From Euglena gracilis (Eukaryota; Euglenida; Euglenophyceae; Euglenales), in contig CP154956.1 of the NCBI GenBank assembly GCA_039621445.1, forward strand, positions 56,617,220 through 56,681,219: DNA of 64,000 nt, given 5' to 3'. The translations under genes were made by a program, and so were the position numbers. The number at the start of each line of letters is the position of its first letter. Positions within the stretch are counted from its first letter, which is position 1. Below are positions 49,401 through 60,977 of the stretch, piece after piece. A model generated the notes under the pieces. The model ran no database searches and was not told where the DNA came from. It worked only from the letters and a program-made list of their open reading frames with translations.

Positions 49401-52400
49401 GGGAACCTGAAACATAGCCCAGCGCAGTCCAGCGGTTTTGCCCCAAACTCAGAATTAATTTATCCCGGGCGGACTGGCGAATCTGAAGTTGCGGGGAGTG
49501 TTCCCAACAAACCGCCTTCCCATTTCCAGCCTCCACAGTTCAATACGAGGAGGTCCCCCCCCACCTTTGGTGACCTGGGGTCCAGACCAACCTCTGGGGC
49601 CCCTGGGTCTCAACCTGGAACCCCGGTCATCTTATGCCCCGACCCTCAGGAATGCGGAACGTGCGAATTGGGCTTGGGTGTGGAGGTGCTGGGGGCAAGG
49701 CGAGGGGGGAGGTTTGGCATCGGACCAGATGGGGGGGTGGACCCTCCCCTGTGCTCATCAAGGAGGCGGGTGGGGGGGACCCAGGTAAAAATTGCCAAAG
49801 TTACCAAACAAAATATTTGCCCCGGCGGTCTTCCCCTCCCCCCCCCCGCTGCGGCCCCCGCCGCCGTGGGGCGCCGCTGGGGACTACGTGGTGGGGCCGG
49901 CGGGCGTCGTGGCCAACGCCAGCCTGCCCGCACCGACGGGGGCCGGCGCCCCCCTCGCGGTGCAGGGCGCCACCCTCTGCCAGAAGGTGACGGTCCCCAG
50001 CACCGGCATGGTGGTCACGTGGCTCGGGGTCTGCGCAGGGCGGCGTCGGGCCAGGCGGTAGGGACCTTGAGCTTGACTGGATTTGGTCGCTGCAGCTGTT
50101 TGGGGTCCGGTGCAACTGATCTGTAAAACCAGTGCGCGGATTTTTTTTTGCTTTCAGGGGTGCCATTTTTTCGACAGTACCGTGCAGAAAAGTGAAAGTG
50201 AAAACGGTTGTCATTCATTTTGAAGTATATTGTCCAAATTGAACACCCCAGCCAAGGAAAAAACGGTTCTTTTCGAAGAAACTAAACACTCAAAGTCAAA
50301 TAGCCTATGCAGTCCAACGGCCCAACCCCTCCCATATAATGCCCTCATCCTGGAAGGGAAGATTTTTTTTGCAGATTTGAGGCTGTGCCCCACCCCTCAA
50401 CAACTGCCTTTTGGCCACACCACAGAGAAAGAGCTGGCCAAGGGCCGAGCCCAGGTTCGAACGGGGTCAAAAGTCAAAAATTCAGGAAAACACATTTTTT
50501 TCTAGGTTCGGGCTGGTTTGGCAATGGTCCACGGTTGTCGGCAATCAATGCTTTTCCTGCTGTCAACCTGTTTTTACCGAGAAATTTGGGGGTTTTGACC
50601 TCTTTTTCCTGTGAATTTTTGAATGCACTGGGAGAGAATTTTGTTATGGGCCGCATCACATCCCGCCAGACGCACACCACACTGCCGCATGGCCCAGAAA
50701 CCAGGTCCATTGGGTGTTTGCAACGTTTCGTCGGTTTCACAGGACATGAGTGTGCCAATGTGTGCCACGTGCCAACCAAGCAGTCCAACAGGCCCGCACT
50801 CACCGTTCCGCAGCGTCAGCCCGCCTTCAGGTCGCTCCCAAAAGCGGCCCTGCCCCCACGCCGCCCCGCGCAACAGCTCGCTGCCCGCCTCGGGGCTGAA
50901 CGTCACCCTCTCCCTGTACAACGCCACCAGCCTCCTCGCCCACCCAAGGACGGTGCCTGGCAACGAGCAAAGCGGTCTCCCTCCGTGGGTTCCCATCCAC
51001 GCACCCCGGGGGCGGGTGTTGTGTCCGGCTGGGACAGGGTTTGGGGGGGGGGGGGCTGTTTAATCTCGACCGGCTCAGTTGAGCTGCTGCTCGGCACAGG
51101 GCGGTTCACGAGGCACAGGATGTTTTGTTTCCTTTGAGGACCGCCCTTAGCCCTTAGTGACGGCCAACGGCCGATCCGGTGATGGAAGGGGTCAAAAATC
51201 AAAAGGTCGAAAAGTACATTTTTGACGTTTTGGGTGGATGGGCGATGGATGGTCCAAGGACGTCAGAAATAACTTTTTTCCCAAAGTCGACCCAGTTTTG
51301 CCAAAGTGTGCCCATTTTTTTTTCGTCCATTTTTCCTATGAGTTTTTCATTGAACGTGCCGGGACGGGAAGTTCTTTGTTTCGTCAAGGCCCGCCTTGTT
51401 TCGGCAGGGGCGAGCACAGCCCTGTCGCCAGTCCGCCTCCACTGCGTGGCAGTGGGGCGTCGCCAACGCCCTGCCCCTCCCCGGCCAGCCGCTGGTGCCG
51501 GCGGGGTTGGGCCATACCGTTGCCTCCCGATCCCACCGGGAGTGACGTTCCGTTTTTTCAATCACATCTCGGGGGATGAGGTCAGACACGCCGGAAGCAG
51601 TGGTATGGACCTGGCTATATCTGCCTCACGGCCCTGAACGCGTCTGCCCCGGTGCTGCTCGCCACGGAGGCCACCTCCACGGACCAGCTGCGCTTCGCCG
51701 GCTCTGCCCTGCCCGCCGCCATGGCAGGCCCCGTCACCACTGGCCAGGGCAAGGCAGGCCCGCGGGAGGGACGTGTTTTGTCCGCCTTCTGCCATCCGCG
51801 GCATCCGCAAAAGATAATTTGTGATTTTTTCATTTTTTTAAAAAAAAATGTGGATCACACTGTGCGGCCCTCACGTGGTGGTGCAATTGCGGAGGCCTCC
51901 TTCTCCTGTCCATCCGCTTCATTTCGTCTTCCTTTTTCCTGGAAGGATTTCGTTTCTGCCATCATACAGAAGCACTTTATTCATCGCCCCCCCCCCTCCT
52001 TTGCCACGGTTTGGCATCGTGTTCCATTCAGGCGGTGGGGACAAAATTCGGTAGTTGGCAGAGCCTTGCCTCCCCGGAACTCGAGAGCCACGGTCCATCC
52101 GAGCGTTTTGCGTCCACCCACCTCCGGTGCGGCCCACCCCCCTGGGAGGATCGGATCAGGGTCTGGCTCCACCGCCGCCACGGTCCAGCCGCCTGCCGCC
52201 CCCTGCCTCGGGCCCCAGCGCCTCCCTCTACCTGATGGGCGCCTCCGGCACCATCTCCTCTTTCCCGACCTTCGCCGGGTGCCGGCCCAGCATGGGGGAC
52301 GGACGACGAAAGTGCTTTGAGGATAAAGTCAACCCCCCAAATAAGAACCCCCCCGAGGACAAATTTTGGTTGTCCAAATAGTAACACCGCTCCATCAGCT

Positions 52401-55400
52401 GAGAAGTCAAAGAAAAGGGGGATTAGCAGAAACATTGCAAAAAATCATAAAAATGAACGAAATGGCTGCGGAAAACATGTTAAAAGAGTGCATTTTTTAA
52501 TTGTTTATAATTGCTTTTAAAAAGAGTTGACTTTTAAAGGCTTTTGAGTTATTTTTTGGATCGATTCCCAAATATTCCCCCCCCCCGTCCTCGATTTTGA
52601 GTGTCCAAACCAGGTGGTTGTTATTTATTATTATTGGGGGGTGGTTACTCCCCTCGACGGAGTACCCTTGCAGTGTGGTGTTTTCTGTGGGGGGAACCTC
52701 AGGGCCTCAAGAAGGAGCTGCCCCGCACCACTCGGCCTTGGCAGCGTTGCCACGATGGAGCCCCCTTTAGCCCCATCGGGGGGGGGGGGGGGCAGTAGGC
52801 TGCCTGGCGGCCCGCACCCCCCGCGAGTCGTTCGACAGCTGGCCCCGCTGCGACCCGAACGGCTGCTCCATCGTCTCGGGGCCCTGCCCATTGCACGACG
52901 GCTGGCGCAACCCAGCCACCGGGGATTTCGACTGGTCCGTCCACAACAACGTCACCCAGCCCAGGCCCCCTTTCCCAGACCACACAGACCTCCAAGGCAC
53001 CCCAACAGATGCCGACCCGTTGATATGTATTTTTTACGTTGGTGGGAAACCCTGGAGGTTTTGTTTGGCGGGGGTTGGGGTGTGCTATCCCCCCCAGTTC
53101 GGTGCCAGTCCAAATCTGGACTCCCATTTTCAGGGGGTCCCTGCAGGAGACGCGGAGCATCGGCCGGAACACGGGACCCAGAGGTTTTTTTCCGATGGGA
53201 CCCAGGGAGTAGGTGGGTCCCAGTCTGATTGCGGAGGTCGACCGGATTGTGCAATCACAGGGGGGATGGGGTTTCAGTGTCATATTTGGGGTCCAAGAAG
53301 TTTTTTTCGGTGCAAAGCTGAAACGAGTGGATGCCAACCTCGCTGGGGGTTTAAGAAACGCCTCTGACGGGGCCGCAGTCCGACCACACGACGGGGACCG
53401 CGGCGGGGAACTACCTGTACACGGAGACCAGCCCGCCGTGCGGCAGCGACGTCCGCCCCCTCACCGCCCACATGCTGACCCCCGTGCTCCTCGTGTACCG
53501 CTCCTGGGTGGTGCGGGTCGGCCACGCCCCACCTCAGTGCTGGGGGTGCGCTGCAGGCATCTCCGTAGCGAGCATTTTTTTCTTGGCAGCGCTATGAGTG
53601 CATTTGGGTGCATTTATAATGCACTGAACAGAATGGGGCCAAACTCCGGCATTACCCTGAGCCTTGAGTAAGCACCCAGCGTGGGGTATTCTCCCACAAA
53701 GCAGTCCGAAGCCGACAATTTCCCGTTTTTTTTTTGAATCGATATTTTCCTGTTTGTTTTAAAATGATTGGAGGATTTGGTGGGTGATTTGACCAGCCAT
53801 TCAAGTTTCCTCCCCTCCTTCCTTCCTGAGGGGTTGTATATGGTTTGGGGCATGGCGACCTGCGTTGCAGTGTGATTTGGACGATTTGGCCGGTCTGAAT
53901 GCTTCCAGAAGATTGGAGACATGATGATCCCCCCCCCCCCCGTGAGACCGCTGTCCGGCACGTTTGGCCACCTCACCGTGTGCCCCCCCCCCCCGGCAGC
54001 GGCGGGGTGTGGGGCCAATTTCTCGCTGTCCATGTACGGCCTCGGCGACACGGAGCTGCATTACGACGCCTCGTTCGACGGCGGCCGGACGTTCGTGCTC
54101 GACGTGCAGCCCGCCATCCGCGGCAACCAGGGGGACCGCTGGATCCCGCAGACCGTGGACCTCACCCAGGCCTTGTGGCCGGAGGCGGCCCTCTGACAGT
54201 TTTTGTGTCCACCAAGGCGGTGCATCCACCTTGTGCCGAAATGCATGTTGTTTGCCCACCGGCAGGCGCTAGGGTTCGCCAAATTGTTGCCCAACTGCGT
54301 TGCTCCTTTTTCTATTTGTGGTATTAAATGGAGTGGATGAAAATAGTTACCTCCCCCCCTATGTCAAACGACCACCACCCCCGGTCGGAGGACATCTTTT
54401 CGGAGGTTTGGCCAAATTTTTGGTCACAGAGCAGCGCCGGGCCGAAAATTTCTGCACTCAAAAAAAGGACAAGAATTGGCCAAAATGCCATTTTTGGCAC
54501 TTTTCGAGCAAAAGTTTAACAACACGGCCCAAGGTTTCCGGCGCTTTGCGCCGGAAGGAGAATTTTGGCTTTTTTTGAGTACCTTTTTGCGTACCTGCCG
54601 ACATTTTTTGGACCCCTTGTCCAACAACCACCCCCCTGCCCCAGAGGACACCTTTTTGGTCACAACCCTATATCCAACGACCCCCCCCCCCCGGTCGGAG
54701 GACAGAGGTTTCCGGTCGTTGGACATCGGGGGTAGGTAGGTTGAAGACAAAATACAACTGGGGCAGTGCAAATAAATCTGATTGAGTTTGAAAGGAAATT
54801 CAAGTTGCAAATGTACCCTCACATGTAGATGCCAAGTTTTTCGGTCTTCTGGGGATAATTTTGAATAACATACATAAATTCGAGATAAATTTGAATAACG
54901 TGAGTTGCATTCATTTTCACCATTTTTTCTTTCAAGTTTCTTGTGGTAACAGGCAACCATATTGTGTTTCAGCAATGTTAAATGACGAGCTACGTGGACA
55001 TATGTGCTGGACGATGTGCACAGTACAGCCAAAATGGTGATTTGATCGGCCACAGGTGGGGGTGTGGTGTGGTCGAGACAGTGACGCTGTCGGTGTTCCG
55101 CACAATATTACAGCAGCACACAGCGTATCTGTGTATGAGACTCTGCGCACTGGGGGCAGCTGGGTGGGGGTGGAGTGGGTGGTTGTGGGGACTGGAATGG
55201 GGCTGGAACCCGCCGGGCCGCCTCCGCTGGCGGGTCAACGACCAGAAGCAGGGTGTCGTGCTGCGGTTCCGCAGCGTGGTGGGCACCAATGACGAGACGT
55301 CCTTCGTGGGGGACGTCGCGATCGACGACGTGCTCAGGCCGGGGCGTCTCACCCCCACATTCGAGGAGGGGTCACACCCTCCCTGAACGCCTCAAAACGT

Positions 55401-58400
55401 TGGAGGAGGGTCTCGAGCCTCCTCCTACATAACTGCATGCATGCATGCAGGGATCACGAGATGGGGATGGTTCAGATGCACTTTCCCGTGTAACTGCCTT
55501 CCCTTGCATCATTTTGCATTGAATTCTTGTGTCCTTCTCCATTGGCAAGTAGAGCAAAAAAGAGAGAGCGGGAAAGAGAGAGATGGCCTTTGTTATTTTT
55601 GGGCCCTCTAGACAGTTATATACGAAAGGGCATGGGCAACAAAAGGGAGTGGCACACACAGGGCATATGCAACAGAAGGGATTTTGTTTTGGGTGGGGGG
55701 CTCCGAACAGTTGCGTACCAATGGGCATGGGCAACATGGGGAGTTGGAAATTCAAAGAAGCTCTGTTGTTAATTGAAGGGACAGGGTTAGGTCAACATGC
55801 ACACGAAAAGAAATTGGCAGATAAAAGGAGTTATGTTGTTGTTTGAAGGGTTAGATCGCGGTCAACACGCACACAAAACGAGTTGGCAGATATAAGAACG
55901 AGGTACGACTGTGCATGGGCAACGAAACACACACCACACACAGCAACAGAAGGATTTTATTTTGGGTCCCTGCGAACAGTTGTGTATAAAAAAGAAGTGG
56001 CAGACACAGGGCAATATGATACGTGCATGCCTCAAACGATATTCCAGGAGGGTGTCGAGCCTCCTCAAACGAGATTGGAGGAGGGTTTCAAGCCTCCTCA
56101 AACCACCTCGAACGACATTCAAGGAGGGTCCAGACCCTCCTCAAATGTCGTTCGAGCACATTTGAGGAGGGTCGAAATCCTCCCCCTGCGGTCCATCCCC
56201 CCACCGCAACCCTCCCGTCCTGCGGGCGAACTTCACCGCCTACACCGGCACGCCGACGCCGACCGCCACCGCCTCCACCAGCTCCACCGCCTCCTCCACG
56301 CTGACCCCCATCCCCACGCGGACCGGGACCCCCACCGTGGTGCCCACGGCGACCCCGACAGTGACCGCCACGCGCACCCCCGAACGGCCATCGCCCCGCC
56401 GTGCCGGGTTCCCGAAACCCCTGCCGCCCGGCAGCACGCGTCACCCGGTGGCAGGGGCCACCGCACCCCCTCGGCAGCAAATGGATTGCGGGGTTGCCGG
56501 CATTGGCCCGGAGTACCCTCTACCCATTTTTAGGGTGATCAATTTGCCAATTCTCTTTCACTGGGCTGGGCCTTGGGCTGGCCGGGCTTCTTTTTAAGAC
56601 CCCCCGGGAATACCCCTGCCCAGCCTGGCGCTGGACCCCCCTCCCCGGTTCATGCGCCCTGGGGACCCCCAAAAATCAGGTCTGAGGGTATTTCCCAAGA
56701 AGCTCCCAAACGCATACCCAGGGCTGGCCTGGCACCCCCGAGGGGGTCCGACCCAGACCCACCCACCCCTCGGTGGGCTGGTCCTGGTCCCCCCATTCAC
56801 ACACTTGTTTCGAGGCCGGCAAGGCAGCAGGCCAAGCCACCCCCTCCGGGCCGTGAGGCGGAGCGGCGTGCCGCAGGGCGATGCGGCCGGGACTATGTGC
56901 CGGTCGGCATCCCGGACCCCCCGCAGCTGGTCAGCCCCGGCTGGGCCTCGGTGCAGCCCACACCCGGGGTGGGCCCGTCCGTCAGAGGTTGGGGGGGGGG
57001 ATGGTCCAGCAGCCAACTTTCCACCCGCCCAACCCACACGAAAGGGATGTACTCTCAAATCAAAAGCACCCTCGAATCGAAAGGGTTGGTTACCTCCTCC
57101 CCCCCCCCTTGTCCAGCGACCGGGCTTGTCCAACGACCACCCCCCCCCCGGTCAGATGGAATCTTTTTGTGAATGATGTTGGTCTCATCAGCATGGGAAG
57201 TATTGTGCGATTAGTCTCACCTGTTTTTCTTTCCATTGTTTTTTTTTGTTAGGGTTGATCACCCTAAACTGGCTGGTGCCCAAAATGGCTCAAAAAGGCC
57301 AGTAGCCCCTCAAAGGTGACTACAACTATCAAAAATGCTATGCATGATTGTAGCAAAACACAGAATGTGTCAAATTTGGCCAATCTGTTTTTGTCCACTT
57401 TTGGCCTCTTTTTGGTCAGTTTTTGTCCACTGTTGGCCTTTTTTGCCATTGTTGGCCATTTTTGTCCTTTTTGGTTGACTCTTGGCAAAAAAAGAAAGGC
57501 CAACAGTGGCCAACAATGACAAAAAGTGGCTTGAAAAGGGTCAAAAGTGACCAAAAAATGTTCCAAAGACCCCCCAAAAATGGTCAAAATGGCCAAAAAA
57601 AAAAATGGCCAAAACAGCAAAAATGGTCATGTATCCCCACGTGTGGCCAATTTTTTGTCAACCTGGGGTCCACCCCCACCTTGTCTAATGACCCCCCAGC
57701 CCTCAGAGATGAACATTGGCTGTTTTAGCAACCGCCCTCCGGTCGGAGATGGATATCGGTGGTCATTGGAAAGGGGGTGGGGTAGAAAGGATTGGTGAGC
57801 AGCAGCTGAGAAATTGCCCAAGCCCGAGAACCGAGAAGGGGATGTCATTTGGGAGTGACTCCCTGCCGCCAGAGGCGGTGGTCTGTTATTATATTAACAT
57901 ATTCTCCTCACTCCCTCAAGTCCACCCTAAAAAAAAAACGTTCTGTCCTGAACATTGTGAGGCGTGGTCCAAACTTTCAATTTCGCACCAACCCTAACCT
58001 ACCATTCCTTCAAATGACTTCCTGAGTTCTATGTTTTGTGATCGTCGGTTGCGGTTTGGCAGTCAGTTTGGTTTGGCCGCGGCCAGGCGACGGCCCCAAC
58101 CAATCGGGAGCAAATTGAATTCCTGGTTGGGCCGCGGCCCAATCTGCCATGGGCCAACCTGCCGTGACCTCCCACCAATTTTTGGTTGGGCCCAGGCGGG
58201 CCAACCTCTCGTGAATGTACCTCCCGTGGAATCCCACCCCTCGCCCCAAGGCGTCGCTGAAGAAAATTTGACCCATCCCCTACCCGGGGGTCCAGCCAGC
58301 CAGCAGCCAGCCTCAAATCCCTCCTCTCATCGATGAGTGTCATTTATTTTCCAGGAAAAGAAATTGATTTTGGGTTTCGGGGGTACAAAGATGTCAAAAA

Positions 58401-60977
58401 TGGGTTGGGAAAGAGCTGGCCGGGGCAAATTTTGGTTCAAAAACATCGATTTTTTAGAATAATTGGCTGCTTTTTGAGCATTTTTGCAGTTTCGATTTTT
58501 TTTGGGTTCCACGTTCAACCTCCAGTCAGGCCCAGTCAGGACCAGTTCCAGCAGGGGGACCCCCATGGGGGGGGTCAGCCAGCAGCCTGCCCGAGTTTTC
58601 CTGGAACCCCCCCCGGGTGCCCCCCCCCCTGGGGCCAGGTGTCTTTGAGCAACGCCTTGCCTCCCACCCAGGATAGCCCCAAAGGGAAAAGGGTAAGGAT
58701 GTGGGCGGGTGCACCCTGCCCATATCCCACTGTGGCTATGTTTTTTTTTTAGTTTGTGTCGGAAGCACTCATAGAGCCAGTGCAGGGCATAAGTGATGCA
58801 TGGCCCCTTTGAATCCAAAAGAATTACCATTTGTGGCATCTTTCTTTTGTCTGTACCCGTTCGGCTTCGACATTTGATCCCAACCCAGCACCCCACGTTT
58901 CTATCTTTGGGGATTCTATGATTGGTTGGGTGGGATCATGGGTACACACGGGTGCGCCCCGCCCCAACAGTGGTGGTGGCTGAGGCGGCCTCGCTGCAGC
59001 TGACGGGGTATTGGGTGTACGGCGCGTACGGCCGGGTGGACGTCAAGTTTGCGGTGTGGGCGGAGAACTGTCTGGACCAGGGCGTGGGCTCCAACGTTAC
59101 AATCCTCGACCCGTGGAACATCGCCCACATCCAGTCCAGGCTGTGGTGGTGTTGTGCGGCTGTACGGGAATCCCCGCAACCCTATGGGTGGTGGGTCGAC
59201 CCCATCCACCCCCATCCTGGTGGTAGGGGGGGGGTCCGACCCACCCACCAGGCTTTCCCTTCTGGATGCGTCGATTTTCGCACCGAGGCATTTTTTTTTG
59301 AGTGGGTGCCATTGGTGCCATGGTGTGTGGGGTGGGGGGTCGACCCACCCCACCAGGCCTTCCGTACAGCCCTGGGTGAGCCCCCAGCTTGAGTGTGCCC
59401 TGGAGTCTGGTCTCTCTTCGGTTTCACAAAAGAAAAGCAACAACCACGGCCTGAAAGCGGTCCCCACTGTTGTGGGGCGGTACATGTTGTGTGACCAGGG
59501 CCTTTCCTTTTTTCCCCCATTGAATTGTGTTGTAGCCACCATCTAAATGGCCCTCATTTTGCGCAGTTTTCATGAAATCAAGGGTTTTTGGATTTGCCAA
59601 CCTTCCTCGATAAACCATTGCCCCTCCTTTCAGGAGCGCACTGGTGTTGTCCACATAAAACCGAAAGTTGGTCATTTGTTTGTTGCCCAGAATTGTTTTT
59701 CAATGCCATGTGAAAGTCGGCGTCGCCAAAACTCTGCAGGCATCTTTTACCAGGATTGAATCCCCAACAAAGTGTTGCAGTTGTTTGCCCTCATGAGCAT
59801 CTGCCGGTCTTTGTTCTTGACGGCAGTTTTCACTCCCTGTCAGGCAGGCTCTATCCCCATTCGTCACCGTCAGGACTGGGAGGAGGTGGCCGTCATCAAC
59901 GTCATCCCCCAGAACGTCATCCAGGGCTGCTGTGCCCCAACCCATCACCTCACACCCCCCACAATTTGCGCACGCTCAGATTGGCCAAATTCATTTATGC
60001 TGGCCTCGAGCTGGAACAGTTTCCAGGTGTCCAGATATCTAGTTCTGCTTCAAACACCCACCGACCTCGGTCGTCGGTTGAGCAAAATCAGACAACCTCC
60101 AGTTGCATTCCGGTCCCCCAAGCAAGTGGTTTCCAAAACTGGGAAACACAGCCGGCCAGCACACCCTGCTGCCAACTACTCCACCTTCGGGTACACGACG
60201 TGCCAGCAGCTGCTGCGCTTCAACCCCCAGTACTGCGGCTGCTGGGTCCGGAAGGGCGACCCAGGGGTGCCCCAGCCCCCGGTGTACACCCTGCCCCTCG
60301 ACAAGCCGGCCTGGCTGCTGCCCTACAGGCCAGAGACTGTGATGGCAAGGGTCTGGCCTGAACCCAAGTGCATGTCTTCACACCACCTGACATCCAGGGT
60401 ATGGGAATGGACTGGTTTGCACAGAGCACAATGTCGTGTTGTCATAATGCAGGGCAAGGTGACGCCAACGACCGCCATTCAATTCGTTTGGCAGGGATGA
60501 CCATATTAACACAGCACACCTCGCAGTGGTCCCTCCGGTTTTGGCGGGGTTCAAGTGTCGGGAAACAGCCCACCGCACTCGGCGTTCGCAGAATATTTGT
60601 GAAACAACGCACGTCCCCGTGGCGACGGCATGCTTCCCCACTGTGTGTTGCTTTCTTTTGGGGGAGACCCGTTAGGAAACAAACGGGATAGGTTCATACG
60701 CACAGACATCAGAGCACAGATGGAAGAGTCATCCAGCTTAGCGCGCAAGTCGCTATGCAGGAGACTCTGGCGTTTGCTGTTATGCCGCGGTGGGAGCTGC
60801 TGCCAGGGTCCGGTTCGGCCGGCCCTTCCACCATTCGAGCAGGGCTGCTGCCGGCGGGGCACCGGCCAGCGGTTCGCGTGGCAGGACCGGCGGCCCCCCG
60901 TGCCCCTGGCGTGGGGTGTCTGCCAGGACTCCCCGCCGGAGGGCCAGCTGGGGAACTTCTCCTGCCCCGCCGCCTGA
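49311..60977 (+). CDS. secreted/cell-surface modular protein: signal peptide, beta-rich part, MAM domain, mucin-like linker, Cys-rich tail
   Basis: Starts MARLTPVCFALLCTAMLPGG, a signal peptide. Exons read: 49,311-about 49,400; about 49,800-50,028; 50,743 or 50,814-50,952; 51,408-51,518; 51,601-about 51,772; 52,189-about 52,321; 52,828-52,950; 53,356/53,380-about 53,490; 54,000-about 54,182; about 55,160-55,329; about 56,180-56,480; about 56,870-56,995; 58,971-about 59,108; about 59,850-59,930; about 60,170-60,337; 60,761-60,977 (TGA). The first half has N-glycosylation sites (NAS, NSS, NVT, NAT). A MAM domain spans four exons: GGWRNPATGDFDWSVHNN, SDHTTGTAAGNYLYTE, CGANFSLSMYGLG, VVLRFRSV and FVGDVAIDD. 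Then come a Thr/Pro linker, a strand-rich segment and a Cys-rich end. The protein should be extracellular. That all exons form one gene is inference; a split after the linker is possible. Confidence 0.55.
49800..50028 (+). CDS. exon: beta-rich extracellular segment with NAS site
   Basis: It reads AAGDYVVGPAGVVANASLPA, then GATLCQKVTVPSTGMVVTWL. The donor is ggg|gtctgc, phase 0. If joined to 50,743 it gives VVTWLGDMSV, faintly like the strand pair of a subtilisin-type P domain (HTWxGDLxV); speculative. Confidence 0.5.
50743..50952 (+). CDS. exon: extracellular segment with NSS, NVT and NAT sites
   Basis: It begins at tttcacag|gacatg (phase 0) or at ccgcag|cgtcag (50,814). It reads PRNSSLPASGLNVTLSLYNA, TSLLAHPRT. 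The donor acg|gtgcct, phase 0, matches the next exon. Confidence 0.55.
51408..51518 (+). CDS. exon with AWQWGV motif
   Basis: The acceptor is ttcggcag. It reads GRAQPCRQSASTAWQWGVAN and PLPGQPLVPAGLGHT. W-x-WG-[VT]-x followed by Gly/Pro is typical of secreted beta-sandwich modules. Ends near acc|gttgcc in phase 0. Confidence 0.55.
51601..51772 (+). CDS. exon: extracellular beta-rich segment
   Basis: The acceptor is cggaagcag, phase 0. It reads WYGPGYICLTALNASAPVLL and ATEATSTDQLRFAGSALPAA. NAS site. 3' end uncertain. Confidence 0.55.
52189..52321 (+). CDS. exon: segment with SASLYLMGASGTISSFP
   Basis: The acceptor is cggtccag, phase 2. The GTISSFP..AGCRPSM stretch recalls the start of a CUB-like module (G-x-I-x-S-P), but the second Cys pattern is missing; low certainty. 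Confidence 0.4.
52330..52607. mobile_element. family B hairpin element, copy 2 (in intron)
   Basis: Begins aaccccccaaataagaaccc and ends near 'caaatattccccccccccgtc'. The middle 'gaagtcaaagaaaa', 'agcagaaacattgcaaaaaatc' and 'gaaatggctgcggaaaac' parallel copy 1. Confidence 0.55.
52828..52950 (+). CDS. MAM domain exon a
   Basis: The acceptor is cccgcgag. It reads SFDSWPRCDPNGCSIVSGPC, PLHDGWRNPATGDFDWSVHN. The C-x-L-x-x-GW-x-N-x-x-x-x-DFDW core is diagnostic of MAM. The donor aac|gtcacc is phase 0; reading may continue to about 52,988 (TQPRPPFPDHT). Confidence 0.7.
53356..53490 (+). CDS. MAM domain exon b
   Basis: It reads TPLTGPQSDHTTGTAAGNYL, YTETSPPCGSDVRPLTAHML. GPxSDHTTGT..G.YLYTE is the second MAM core. 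It starts at tttaag|aaacg or gccgcag|tccgac; the phase with exon a is unresolved. Confidence 0.7.
54000..54182 (+). CDS. MAM domain exon c
   Basis: Acceptor ccccggcag. It reads GCGANFSLSMYGLGDTELHY, FDGGRTFVLDVQPAIRGNQG, DRWIPQTVDLTQ. NFS glycosylation site. It ends at CAG|GCCTTG (possible GC donor) or a little later. Confidence 0.7.
54346..54743. mobile_element. family C element, copy 1 (in intron)
   Basis: Units of 'caacgaccaccccccc' and 'ggtcggaggacat' at both ends, with a core containing 'ttccggcgctttgcgccgga'. Related units recur at about 57,090-57,160 and 57,680-57,770. Confidence 0.45.
55160..55329 (+). CDS. MAM domain exon d (C-terminal strands)
   Basis: It reads LRWRVNDQKQGVVLRFRSVV and GTNDETSFVGDVAIDD, the end of MAM (VxRFxxxxG....GDxAIDD). 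The donor is gac|gtgctc. The 5' border is uncertain because the upstream Trp/Gly-rich stretch has no clean acceptor. Confidence 0.65.
56180..56480 (+). CDS. exon: Thr/Ser/Pro mucin-like linker
   Basis: It reads ANFTAYTGTPTPTATASTSS, then TASSTLTPIPTRTGTPTVVP and TATPTVTATRTPE. It is a likely O-glycosylated stalk. Low-complexity sequence. Confidence 0.55.
56870..56995 (+). CDS. exon: DYVPVGIPDPPQL segment
   Basis: It reads RDYVPVGIPDPPQLVSPGWA, SVQPTPGVGPSVR with GC-biased codons. No family recognised. Confidence 0.5.
57000..58970 (+). other. intron, no exon seen
   Basis: Contains family C-like C/G units (57,090-57,160; 57,680-57,770), a 'ttggccatttttg'-type repetitive stretch at 57,380-57,630 and AT-rich sequence. 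Confidence 0.4.
58971..59108 (+). CDS. exon: beta-rich segment with LTGYWVYG
   Basis: Acceptor ccccaacag, phase 1. It reads VAEAASLQLTGYWVYGAYGR, VDVKFAVWAENCLDQGVGSN. The donor may be aac|gttaca. NVT site at the border. Family unknown. Confidence 0.55.
59850..59930 (+). CDS. possible exon
   Basis: It reads SIPIRHRQDWEEVAVINVIP, QNVIQG. Short, borders uncertain; called on codon bias and position between stronger exons. Confidence 0.35.
60170..60337 (+). CDS. exon: Cys-containing segment
   Basis: It reads ANYSTFGYTTCQQLLRFNPQ, YCGCWVRKGDPGVPQPPVYT, LPLDKPAWLLPYR. The donor may be act|gtgatg. Four Cys residues within about 30 residues and an NYS site suggest a disulfide-stabilised extracellular module. 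Confidence 0.55.
60761..60977 (+). CDS. terminal exon: Cys-rich tail
   Basis: The acceptor is ctatgcag. It contains SCCQG, FEQGCCRRGTGQRFAWQD and LAWGVCQDSPPEGQLGNFSC, then TGA at 60,975. NFS site. No transmembrane helix follows, so the protein appears soluble or tethered otherwise. Confidence 0.55.
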
